This document shows positions 51,968 to 63,600 of a stretch of DNA of 64,000 nt, piece by piece. Each line of letters opens with the position of its first letter. Position 1 is the stretch's first letter. The stretch covers positions 92,330,416 through 92,394,415 of the forward strand of contig NC_134840.1 in the NCBI RefSeq assembly GCF_965363235.1, read 5' to 3'. The translations under genes and the position numbers were made by a program. Origin of the DNA: Mytilus galloprovincialis. Taxonomy: Eukaryota; Mollusca; Bivalvia; Mytilida; Mytilidae. The notes below the pieces were generated by a model. That model saw only the letters and a list, made by a program, of their open reading frames with translations, ran no database searches and had not been told where the DNA came from.

Positions 51968-52034
51968 TGAAAACCTGTCCTTAAAAATCTGTGATAATTA
52001 TAATTTATTGTTAAAAACCGATGAATATAAATGG

Positions 52035-52051
52035 AATAAATATGAAATAAA
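52035..52051 (+). terminator. PEX6 polyadenylation signals
   Basis: Two AATAAA hexamers at 52,035 and 52,046 lie 68-79 nt after the stop codon and just before the repeat that begins near 52,110, so a short 3' UTR is likely. Confidence 0.65.
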
Positions 52052-52107
52052 ATTTGTAAATCAGTATTGTTGTTACATTGTATATAATAAAACATATATG
52101 AAATGAA

Positions 52108-53340
52108 GACATTTTTCCTAAATCTTAGTAATCTTTTACAAAAATCTTCTCCTCTGAAACTACTGGGCCAAATTAATCCAAACTTGGCCACAATCATATT
52201 TGGGATATCTAGTTTTAAAAATGTGTGGCGTGACCCGGTCAACCAACCAAGATGGCCGCCATGGCTAAAAATAGAACATAGGGGTAAAATGCAGTTTTTG
52301 GCTTATAACTCAAAAACCAAAGCATTTAGAGCAAATCTGACACGCGGTAAAGTGTTTATCAGGTCAAGATCTATCTGTCCTGAAATTTTCAGATGAATCG
52401 GACAACCTGTTGTTGGGTTGCTGCCCCTGAATTGGTAATTTTAAGGAAATTTTGCTGTTTTTGGTTATTATCTTGAATATTATTATAGATAGAGATAAAC
52501 TGTAAACAGCAATAATGTTCAGCAAAGTAAGATTTACAAATAAGTCAGCATGACCAAAATGGTCAGTTGACCCCTGAAGGAGTTATTGCCCTTTATAGTC
52601 AATTTTTAACCATGTTTTCGTAAATCTTAGTAATCTTTTACAAAAATCTTCTTCTCTGAAACTACTGGGCCAAATTAAACTAAACTTGACCACAGTCATC
52701 ATTGGGGTAACTTGTTTAAAAAATGTGTGACGTGACCTGGCCAATCAACCGAAATGGCTGCCACGGCTAATAATAGAACATAGGGGTAAAATGCAGTTTT
52801 TGGCTTATAACTCAAAAACCGAAGCATTAAGAGAAAATCTGACAGGGTTTAATTGTTTATCAGGTCAAGATCTATCTGCCCTGATGTTTTCACATGGATC
52901 GGATAACCCGTTGTTAGGTTACTGTCCTGAATTGGTAATTTTAAGGAAATTTTGCCGTTATTTGTTATTATCTTGAATATTATTATAGATAGAGATAAAC
53001 TGTATACAGCAATAACGTTCAGCAAAATAAGATCTACAAATAAGTTTTCCATGACCAAAATAGTCAATTGACCCCTTAAGGAGTTATTGCCCTTTATAGT
53101 TAATTTTTAACATTTTTCATAAATTTTTGTTAATTTTTAGAAAATATTTTCCACTGTAATTACTGGGCCAAGTTCATTATAGATAGAGATAATTGTAGCA
53201 ACAAGAATGTTCAGTAAAGTAAGATCTACAAACACATCACTATCACCAAAACACAATTATGTCATGAATTTATCCGTGTCCATTGTTTAATATGCACAAG
53301 ACCAAGGTGAGCGACACAGGCTCTTTAGAGCCTCTAGTTT
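52108..53340 (+). repeat. Bivalve repeat R5 with ~502-bp internal units, partial copy
   Basis: AATCTTCT at 52,143 and 52,645 marks two tandem units of 502 bp containing CTACTGGGCCAAATTAA and AACCAAGATGGCCGCC-type phrases. The copy closes with GGTGAGCGACACAGGCTCTT TAGAGCCTCTAGT near 53,335, the same end as at 56,500. The beginning (AGCTCACCTGGCC) is missing. ORFs inside are translation of the repeat. Confidence 0.88.
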
Positions 53341-54685
53341 GGATTAATAATTCTTTGATTATTTACACTAAATACAAATAAATTGTATGGCTGCCTCAAT
53401 AGTTCTGTATCACACGATTTATATATTATCCATGGTTTTTCAAACAAAGACAGTGTTTCTCAGCTATAATCTCATCCAAGTGAAAAGTTATTACTCTTAA
53501 AATAATCCTTGAAAGATGGTTGTTACTAATTTTTTTTCAGATTTTGTTTTTTTGATAGATAGAAACATTAAGTGGCATGTTTAAAAACATTAATATATAT
53601 ATAACAGCAAAATAATCATTGATGGAGGATCTACATAAAAAAATCCAGATAAGCAATTGGAGCTCTTATGAGACTCTTGTATATTTTTAGAACAACTATT
53701 GTTCATGTGCCCCATACCCTGCCAAGTTTGGTTGAAGTGTATTAACCAAAATGGTTTCCATGTGTATTTGTACAATTTTGGTTTCATGATACTCTGTTGA
53801 TCTTATAGTCCTTGATTTGTCATTGTTTTGGATACTATTTCAAGTCTCCATTATATTGATTGTAACACATTTGTACAGGGGAAAATTGGCACATAAGTAT
53901 CAATGGTGCAAAACCATTTTAAAAAAAAGGTTTTTGTTTTCAATAAATTTGCAATTCAGGGAGCATCAAATTGGCAGTGCCAGCTTTGCATGTTTCTTTT
54001 TACAATAAAATAACCCAACTTATTTTGATCTCTAGAGTCTAGAAGAATTATTTTGAGGCTTTGCTGTCTCATTGGCATGTACCCCACATCTCGAATTATT
54101 CTCATGTACACAAATAAAAATTTTTTTTTTAAATTATAAAATAATCCATTACAAATAGAATTAGATTTTGTTTGAAATGTTTTGTTAGTACCAAGTTGGA
54201 CCTCCACATAACAAATTGAAGAACAAATATTCATAATGAGTGAAATAATGACTTTCTTAAGGATGTACACCTCTGAGAAGCCAAAAATTTCTAGAATTAA
54301 ATTTTTTTTCCTAACCTGATTTTTGGGTTATTAACACTGTAACAAAATAATTGGTGAAGAAAAAATGATATGGTGGTGCACTTCTTTTTTGCTACAAACC
54401 TTTGAAAATGCCCAATTTTGATGATTTTCCCATTTTTTATCGATTTGTACCTATTTTTGGGCTTTTATTGTGAAAAAATCACAGTTCCACAATTAAAGTT
54501 TTTCTTACTTTCTATAAAGATGAAGTGGACCAATCTGAATAAGTTTTACTTACAAAAACTCTACGTAGGTGTTAATATAAGAAAGTTTTATCATATTTTG
54601 ACACTTTTTTGTGTAAAATTTACCATGCTGTCAATTTTGTATTTTTGTGATTTTTCTCAGTTTTAAGAACAAAATGCATATTATT
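53341..54685. other. Intergenic DNA, nothing recognised
   Basis: AT-rich with homopolymer runs. The ORFs at 53,956-54,270 and 54,418-54,666 show low-complexity hydrophobic sequence and no motif. Confidence 0.5.
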
Positions 54686-54689
54686 TCAA

Positions 54690-56505
54690 CTTTTTTAGCT
54701 CACCTGGCCGAAAGGCCAAGTGAGCTTTTCTCATCACTTGGCGTCCGTCGTCGTCCGTCGTCATCGTCTTCCGTCGTCGTCCTGCATTAACTTTTACAAA
54801 AATCTTCTCCTCTGAAACTACTGGGCCAAATTTAACCAAACTTGGCCACAATCATCATTGGGGTATCTAGTTTAAAAAATGTGTCCTGTGCCCCGCCCAA
54901 CCAACCAAGATGGCCGCCATGGCTAAAAATAGAACATATGGGTAAAATGCAGTTTTTGGCTTATAACTCAAAAACCAAAGCATTTAGAGCAAATCTGACG
55001 GGGTAATATTGTTCATCAGGTCAAGATCTATCTGCCCTGAAATTTTCAGATGAATCGGACATTTCGTTGTTGGGTTGCTGCCCCTGAAATGGTAATTTTA
55101 AGGAAATTTTGCTGTTTTTGGTTATTATCTTGAATATTATTATAGATAGAGATAAACTGTAAACAGCAATAATGTTCAGCAAAGTAAGATCTACAAATAA
55201 GTCAACATGACCAAAATGGTCAGTTGACCACTTTAGGAGTTATTGCCCTTTATAGTTAATTTTTAACCATTTTTCGTAAATCTTAGTAATCTTTTAGAAA
55301 AATCTTCTCCTCTGAAACTACTGGGCCAAATTTAACCAAACTTGGCCATAATCATCATTGGGGTATCTAGTTTAAAAAATGTGTCCGGTGACCCGGCCAA
55401 CCAACCAAGATGGCCGCCATGGCTAAAAATAGAACATAGGGGTAAAATGCAGATTTTGGCTTATAACTCAAAAACCAAAGCATTTAGAGCAAATCTGACA
55501 GGAAGTAAAATTGTTGATCAGGTCACGATCTATCTGCCCTGGAATTTTCAGATGAATCATATAATTGGTTGTTGGGTTGCTGCTCCTGAAATGGTAATTT
55601 TAAGGAAATTTTGCTGTTTTTGGTTATTATCTTGAATATTATTATAGATAGAGATAAACTGTAAACAGCAATAATGTTCAGCAAAGTAAGATCTACAAAT
55701 AAGTCAACAAGACCAAAATGGTCAGTAGACCGCTTTAGGAGTTATTGCCCTTTATAGTCAATTTTTAACCATTTTTCGTAAATCTTAGTAATCTTTTACA
55801 AAAATCTTCTCCTCTGAAACTACTGGGCCAAATAAAATCAAACTTGGTCAGAATCATCATTGGGGTATCTAGTTTAAAAATTGTGTATAGTGACCCGGCC
55901 AACCAACCAAGATGGCCGCCATGGCTAAAAATAGAACATAGGGGTAAAATGCAGTTTTGGGCTTATAACTTAAAAACCAAAGCATTTAGAGCAAATCTGA
56001 CAGTGGGAGAAATTGTTTATCAAGTCCAGATCTATCTGCTCTAAAATTTTCAGATGAATTGGACAACTGGTTTTTAGGTTGCTGCCCCTGAATTGGTAAT
56101 TTTAAGGAAATTTTGCTGTTTTCGGTTATTATCTTGAATACTATTATAGATAGAGATAACCTGTAAACAGCAATAATGTTCAGAAAAGTAAGATTTACAA
56201 ATAAGTCAACATGACTGAAATGGTCAATTGACCCCCTAAGGAGTTAATGTCCTTTATAGTCAATTTTTAAAAATTTTCATAAAATTTGTAAATTTTTACT
56301 AACATTTTCCACTGAAACTACTTGGCCAAGTTCATTATAGATAGAGATAATTGTAAGCAGCAAGAATGTTTAGTAAAGTAAGATGTACAAACACATCACC
56401 ATCACCAAAACACAATTTTGTCATGAATCTATCTGCGTCCTTTGTTTAATATTCACATATACCAAGGTGAGCGACACAGGCTCTTTAGAGCCTCTAGTTG
56501 TTATA
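54690..56505 (+). repeat. Bivalve repeat R5, long copy with three internal units
   Basis: Starts with TTAGCTCACCTGGCCGAAAG and a CGTCCGTCGTCGTC run. Units with AATCTTCTCCTCTGAAACTA follow at 54,801, 55,301 and 55,803 (period 500-502), and it ends GAGCGACACAGGCTCTTTAG AGCCTCTAGT. The start and end sequences are each self-complementary (GGCCGAAAGGCC; GGCTCTTTAGAGCC). The ORFs at 55,342-55,635 and 55,844-56,044 are repeat translations. Confidence 0.9.
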
Positions 56506-56945
56506 AATGATTGAAAAAATACATATCTAAGAAATTTGAAAAGACCAAAATGATATGGGATGTATATGATTCTTGTAAAATCATTTTTGGTATCCCTCAC
56601 CCATTTTCTCAAAATTTTGGCGAAAAATACTTACTTGATTGGTTGTAAAATTTGAAAACTGGATTACTCAAAAACCATTCATTGTAAATGCACTTTTTTT
56701 CACAGATTTATGTTTGATTATAATATTTTTAAAATTCATTGATATTTTCCACTTCTATCTCATGTTTTGGAAATAATTCAAGAACGAGATTTCAAGGAGA
56801 CTGAATGAGACTGAAAAGTCAGAAGAATACATCCTTAATTGTTCTTTTAGTTGATTTGAATGTTATCAACAATATGAGGCCTTTTGTACAATTTGAAAAA
56901 GACCATTGCTAAGTTTTGACCTGAATGACCAGTTGTATAATTGTA
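56506..56945. other. Intergenic DNA, nothing recognised
   Basis: AT-rich, no convincing ORF or structured element. Confidence 0.5.
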
Positions 56946-57370
56946 AAAGAAAGACAGAAGATACAAAAGGAAAGGTCAAAACTAGTTGAAAAGAAATGAC
57001 AATGCCTCAGCAAAAAATTGGACAAAAAAAACCCAACCTAAGACGAACAACAGTCTACAAAACACAACTTAGAAAACTAAAAACTGAGCAACATCCAACG
57101 ACAACCACATCAAAATCTGAGGTGATCTCAAATGCTCTGGAAGGGAAAACAGATTCTGCTACACAAGTGGCACCTACCATGTTGCTCATTTAAAAACAAA
57201 CAAGTGATTAGTCTAGTTCAGTAAGTCACATTGAAGGAAAAGAAGACAAATTGTGGCTATGACATTTGTATTGTATCAGTCATCTGTGAAACATATTCCA
57301 TAACAATCCACCTTCTCCTCGTGGCAACCACTTGAAACTCTTGGTTTAATACCTTCCTTATTATCAGCAA
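56946..57370 (+). repeat. Dispersed repeat R2
   Basis: Colinear with 33,570-34,100 (ACAAGTGGCACCTACCATG, TCATCTGTGAAACATATTCC, CTTGAAACTCTTGGTTTAAT). It accounts for the 65-codon ORF at 56,996-57,193. Confidence 0.7.
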
Positions 57371-57608
57371 CATCTACCAAAGAAATTATGATGGGGAATT
57401 CTCAAAACTTTTGCAATCACTAATTAGACATTAGCCTGCTCTTTTTCGAAAATCTACAAAAGTGTCTTTTACATGCAAGAGATATTGCTCTCTCTTAACA
57501 CGGGTCAGCCATTTATCATCCCCTTCCGTCAGACTATTATCATTTCTCAAGACCATACTCACAAATGGTGTCATGGGAGAGGCAAAAATTAAGTCTCTGA
57601 AATTTTCA

Positions 57609-57683
57609 CCCCAGATTGGAGATCAAACCAGGAACCTTGTGTTTGAAGTCCGATGCACTAACCGCTGCACCACAGCTCTCCTG
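57609..57683 (-). repeat. tRNA-derived SINE head (or tRNA pseudogene), minus strand
   Basis: On the minus strand: GGAGAGCTGTGGTGCAGCGG, then TTAGTGCATCGGACT, an acceptor-like spacing, and a B-box-like GGTTCCTGGTTTGATCTCC. This resembles the 5' head of a tRNA-derived SINE, with the body continuing towards 57,430. The stem pairings are imperfect, so it is not a functional tRNA gene. Confidence 0.65.
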
Positions 57684-57752
57684 ATTTTAGATGGACATAA
57701 GATAGAAAACATGAATCATAATATTTATTTTTCAGTTTAAATTACACCTTTT

Positions 57753-58559
57753 TTATACAGCAGTCTGATCAGTAACAGATGCACATGGGATAGACATTGG
57801 GAGGATCATTATTTTGTCTTTTCTCACTTCAATTAAAGTTGCAAGTGTATCAAGCATACACATATCCTTATGCCTCAAGAGCCGAGCTGCAGATTTATCT
57901 AAGTATAGTACAGCTTTCACATCCATACAATTTTCTGTCAAAGGTTCATTGAAAATGTCTTTACATTCACTTTTCTTCGCTTTATCAGTATGAGTTTGTA
58001 GATCAGCGTCAGTAACCCATAACACTATTGTATTATCAAATGGTTTGAAGAACATTTGTAAACATTGAACAATCAATTCTATTTTCATTTGACAAAGTCG
58101 AAAAGATGACAGTTGTTGCTTCATTATTTTGATATAGAGTTCTACAGAAAGTTTACTTTCATTTTGTTCATAAGCTGACCCATTAGTTAGGTATTTGAGA
58201 TTGTTTGTACCAAAACGTTTATCTGTAATTAAAGATTTCCTATTTGTCCAATCAAAATAAACCTGTTTCAATTCACACAGATGTTCACATCCTTTGGACT
58301 TTTTTCTAACAGCAGAATCACTGAGCGATGTTTTCAATTTCTTTTTTTCAAATTTTCTAAATGACTTTTCATCAAGATAATCTGTGTACCAAGTTTGTAA
58401 TTCAAACCAGCATTTTGGAGCTTCTTTGTCAATTTTGCTGGCTGGAAATTTGTAGCTTTTCTTTGTTTCCTCTACTGGAACAAACTTTGGATATTTTACC
58501 TGGCTGTATTCACAAAATGTTCCACAACTGGGTCTGCTGAAAAGAAAAGAATCTGTCAT
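57753..58559 (-). CDS. Intronless ORF of unknown function (268 aa)
   Basis: A single open frame of 268 codons starts at ATG 58,559 and stops at TAA 57,753; a minus-strand AATAAA signal lies at 57,724-57,729. The protein is Lys-rich in its first half. It has a Cys-containing N-terminus (PSCGTFCEYSQVKYPKF), a CEHLCELKQVYFDW segment and a more hydrophobic C-terminal half (IVLWVTDADLQTH, ILPMSIPC). I recognise no domain, signal peptide or membrane segment. Its length, a clean open frame in AT-rich DNA, and its position 216 bp from the TRMT6 start in head-to-head orientation support a real gene sharing a promoter. A 5' splice upstream of the ATG cannot be excluded. Confidence 0.75.
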   Translation of the reverse strand: MTDSFLFSRPSCGTFCEYSQVKYPKFVPVEETKKSYKFPASKIDKEAPKCWFELQTWYTDYLDEKSFRKFEKKKLKTSLSDSAVRKKSKGCEHLCELKQVYFDWTNRKSLITDKRFGTNNLKYLTNGSAYEQNESKLSVELYIKIMKQQLSSFRLCQMKIELIVQCLQMFFKPFDNTIVLWVTDADLQTHTDKAKKSECKDIFNEPLTENCMDVKAVLYLDKSAARLLRHKDMCMLDTLATLIEVRKDKIMILPMSIPCASVTDQTAV

Positions 58560-58775
58560 TTTCTTTTGTTCCGTCTACATTTTGTTGGTGTTGCTTGGGA
58601 AGTCTGGATACAACAATCAAAGTGAAACCGCGTTTTACCACGTGGAATTGTTTACATAGATGTCGCTTCAAGATTACGCATCACTTTCCAAGTCATTTGT
58701 GCGTTTATCAATCGGGGTTAAAAACCATGTATTAAGTTCATAATTGAAAGCGAAATTGTACTTTCATTTTCTAAA
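58560..58775. promoter_or_regulatory. Bidirectional promoter region between the unknown ORF and TRMT6
   Basis: Only 216 bp separate the two divergent ATGs. No TATA box stands at a fitting distance for either gene. The stretch has local GC-richer parts (CCGCGTTTTACCACG, GTCGCTTCAAGATTACGC) compared with the flanks, as expected for a housekeeping promoter. Confidence 0.6.
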
Positions 58776-59933
58776 ATGGCATGTGCAGAGAATATTTCAT
58801 CAACAAAATTGTTGTCTGAAAATGATCAGGTGATACTGAAGAAAGGAAAATGTTGTCAAGTATTTCAGATTAAAAAGAAAAGGTATGTGATACTGGAAAA
58901 ATCTGACAAACAAACGTTTAAATATATGTAAATTAACCGGAATTATCAACATAAAAAAAATGATCAATATAATATTAGTTTTATAAATTGACCATAAACC
59001 CACTTATTCATGGTATGGTATCAATATTTCTGACCTGACACTACGTACTTTTTATTGCTTAATTCATTAGAATTTAATATGCAATGTTTCGGGTTCTTTC
59101 GGGAATAATCCCAAGTAAACCCTCATCAGAGGTCGACCTTTATATATTTATTTCGTATCTAGTATCATAGATAGATGTGTGTCTGTTTCATAACAGTTTT
59201 TTTCAAATTTACTACACGTGCATATAGGTCTACGTTGTAGCTAGTCTTTTTACAGACTCAATTTGATATGTATAAGGCTATTTTACATATTCAATAATAG
59301 CTGAAAATTTGAATCCTTAATAACCGGTTTACTCATAAGAATAAGAATATTTTATTACCTATATTAAAGGGCCCTATAAAGAGCTTTTTGTTTTATCACA
59401 TTGCATACAAATATATTGCATACTCTTTAGCATAATATGAGGCAAGCATAACCTGTGAATGGGGACGAAGTCTGTATGATTTTTTTTTATAAATCAAACA
59501 TGTTAAAAAGAGAAATGGAAATACCGTAACGTTTCCGATTTTGGTTCTGTTGTTAGGGATTTAATTGTGACGTTATGACGTCATATTCAATGTAAACAAA
59601 GAACGTACATTTGTAACGTTTCCGATTTTGGTTAGGTTGTTAGGGATTTTAGTTGTGACGTTATTTAAGTTATGACGTCATATTCAATGTAAACAAAGAA
59701 ACGCTGTCATCAGTTAACGTTTTTTTTTTTATAACAAACAATTTTTTAAAATGAATTAGTATTGAGTTCCTTTCTTAGACTGATAAATATACATTTTATT
59801 CAATGTCTCATGCAAACAAGACCGGAAACGGAAGTAGATTTCTGCGCAGATCCGGAAATTCAAAAATGCGACAAAAAAAAAAAAAAAAAAAAAATGAACA
59901 ATTTTGAGTTCATTAGTACAATGAAAATTTTCT

Positions 59934-59968
<35 letters not shown>

Positions 59969-60602
59969 TGAATTTTCTACTGTTATTAGGGACTTCGTCC
60001 CCATATTATACTAGTCCAAATAATTATGACATCTTGAAAGGCTATGATATTTTTTTATCTTTGTCGCCTTACATCGATGCAGGAAGGTGTCAAAGCGAAA
60101 ATTGAAATAGCCTTCCAAGAGGTCATAATTATTTGGACTATATATATATATATAAATATATATATATATTTCTCTAATTCTTCGTCAATTTATCCCTTTC
60201 TGCACCCATTGTATAAAAAAAATTTAATCAACGTGTGGTTCGTTTGATCTCAGTACTTCATTGGTTAAAATCCGATTGTGACGTCGAATTTTCTTGCTGT
60301 CCTCTGAATTTCCTATTGTGACGACATGAAAAAAGGCGACCATGCCTGACGACGTCACATAGAAAGAACACATCTTTTTGCAGATCATTCGAAAAGAAGG
60401 AATAAGTTTGCCTGCATAATGTTAGAAAATCATTAGAGAAACAGATTCCACCACCAAATCTCGTGTAATACGATATTTATCCACTCTCGACAGTTAAATT
60501 ATCAATTTTAAAGTCCTCGCCGAGGCGGCTCGGACTTTAAAATTGAAAATTTAACTGTCTCGAGTGGATAAATATCGTATTACACTCGATGCAGTGGTGA
60601 AA

Positions 60603-60657
<55 letters not shown>

Positions 60658-63600
60658 GAGTCTAAATTGAAAACTACGTTCAAACCTATGATTGCGTTGG
60701 ATAAAAACCGCAATTTTTATACGTGTGCGGATGATGTAAAACAAATTTCGTTGTAGAAGGGTCTAAAAACAGCACAAACAACATTTTCAAAAAGACCAAA
60801 AAAGTGAAAAAGTATATTTAAACAAAACGCATTTGACTAACAGGTCGAACAACTGATGTTCTTTAACCCTGCTGACTACCATTGGCGATTGCCAAATAAA
60901 ATTGATCACAAGATGTAACAAAATGGATCTTAATATAAATTTAATACTAAACAAAATTTTTTTTAACTTGTGGCCACGATGTTATGCCACAAACATATGG
61001 TGTCAATATTTATTTAGTACACCAGATCCGAATTTCGACAATAAATGTGTCTTCAGTGATGTTAGGGATCGAAATGGTATTTGGAAGGCCATATAAAAAG
61101 TACCCTCATTTTTAGAGAAAGTACCCTCATTTTTAGATAGACTCTTGAATTTTAAGAGTCAATGTAGGATGAACAGATCATATAAACCGGAGGGAAAATA
61201 TGATACAAGCCCAAATGAAAAAATATAACACAGAAAAGTGGAAAGACCTAATTAGGGAAACATAAAATAATCTAAAAACATTATAGCTTATGTTTTTTAT
61301 ACAGCTTCAATAGAGCTATTTGTCTGCCATAACTCAGGACATCACAAAGGTTCCCCTAAAAATTTGACATAAAATATCTGACGCCACAATGAAAAAGTGA
61401 TTGACGTCAATAGTTATAGCACCGCGGGTAAACTATCACGTTGTGATTGGTTTAACCCCTATGAGACCGTAGGGGGTTAGTAAATTTCATAGAGGGTTCC
61501 TGAGGCATTAATGCTGACGTCATCTATTAATGTGGTTCTGTTTCATCGTTTATTTTTCAACAAAACGCAGCAGAAAAAGTCCAGCATGGGATAAATTCGT
61601 TATTTGGTTAACTACTAACCACCTACGGATCCATAGAGGGTGAATAAAATCCATAGGGGATTCGGCCGCCGGCCTCACCCCTATGGATTTTACTAACCCT
61701 CTATGGATGCGTCCGGCTGAATCCCCTATGGATTTTATTCACCCTCTATGGATCTGTAGGAGGTCAGCAGCGAACATTTAACTTATATTCAAGATTCTCA
61801 GGTCAACTGGGACAAATTTCCAAATAGAGATAATGTTTATACTCTATACTGATATTATATAAAGCTTTTTGAACTTGAATTTTTGACAACAGATGAAAGA
61901 GTTTATTTACAGGGCTTTCCCTTGAAATTGAAGTAGTAGGCTAAATTACAATTATAAGTGACTGTAACATGCGTTCAGCGAAGCCGGACGCCCACCAAGC
62001 TGTAAGCTTGGTGCTTTACAGCAGGGGGCTTGGGGGCTGCTCAAGGCCCCCAGAAGCTCTGTCATAAATAAAGCAAAATCCTGCATTCTCACAATCTCCT
62101 GGCACCCAATTTCATCTTTCAAATAACCATTTTTTATGTATGAAATTAAAGAAAGAAAAAAGATCTCAAAGAATTTTTTTTTTTTTTATGTAATGATTTG
62201 TTTTTTATTTCCTTTTCCTTATGCTTAAAATTCATTTGCTTTTGAAGGAGTTTTATTTATATAAATAATCTGATTTGTTAGAAATCTTGATCGATTTATT
62301 TTGCATAACTATGTGCATTTGTAATCAAATGACCCCCTTTTTTCTCCAAAGACTGTTACGCATATTTAAATCATACAATTATTTTTCAAGCATTGACAGA
62401 AAATTGATATATCCTCTGATTTTCTCTTTTTTCGTAAACTGTTCAATAAGTCGGATACATAAAGGTTATTTGTGGTCAAGTCGACAATATTCTACTTTCG
62501 TTTTTGACCTTGATTCTCTGAACTTAAAAAGTTATTGTTTTTAGATTCTGAACAACATGATCTACTTCGACCATCGAAACGTCTCTTTTGTTATTGTTCA
62601 ATGACCACTGGAACGTCTCTCTTGTTATCTTTGAAAAGAAACAATGCATTCTGACTTTAAATAGACAACCAATCAGTGACCTGAATTCAGGTGAACTATA
62701 TTTAGCCCAAAGTAAACACTGATTTTTCATCCTTGTTTATGGTGACCGCGACTTTGCGCCAATAAGTCTCTCAGCTGCCTGTAAACATTTGAAAAAGATA
62801 TTTTTTTCTTTTTGAATTTATATTTTTGTCAGTGAAGTAGCCGACACTTGAAGCCACCGTAAACGGCGGTTATCCGCCGTCTACCTGCTACTTTGGAAAG
62901 CCCTGAGTTACACCTATACATACATGACATATGTATCATTACTGGTCGAAAAGTATTTATATATATAAAAAAATGTACTTGTAATTTACAAATTGAATTT
63001 ATTGTTTATTATTATAGATTTGTTTGGTTAGATAAAGTGAAATTTACATTAGATGGAGTTATCGGACATCGTTATGGGACAACTTTCAGGGTCACAAATG
63101 GAGAAATGGTTAAGGTCAACAAAAAAGAACTGGATGAAGCTTTCCAGTGTAAGTTTAGAAAAGAATGTGCCTCGAATACTATGACAGAACAGTATCATAT
63201 TGTCATGTGAAAGCAAAGTTTTGATAAAGCATGAAATAAACTTTTGAAATAAGTACTAAGCTTTGTTCTAATTATTAATCCACAAGTTATTTCCCTTTTG
63301 GCACTGTTGATTATTAGTTTAAAGGAAAAGTTTTATGAAAAAGAAATTGAGAACATCACCATCATTTTCATGGAATTTGTAACAAGTAATATTTATCAAG
63401 TATTTGATATTTTTAGCATGCAAAGATTAATTTGATTTGTAATTGTATAGCATGTGATGTCAAAGATATATTACTCATTGTAGCAACAGAACAGGGAAAA
63501 GATAACCGAGGATTGCATGATTTAGATTCCAATCAGAAACTGTCACGTGATGACATTGAACTAATGAAAAAGACTGGTATGGAAGGGGAGGTAATTAATA

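Noticed and set aside
55342..56044. ORFs containing NQPRWPPWLKIEHRGKMQ-type sequence
   Set aside because: The same peptide recurs in each ~502-bp unit of repeat R5, so it is repeat translation without start context or a conserved full frame.
59756..60004. Lys- and Phe-rich ORFs on both strands
   Set aside because: Produced by the facing A and T homopolymer runs in TRMT6 intron 1.
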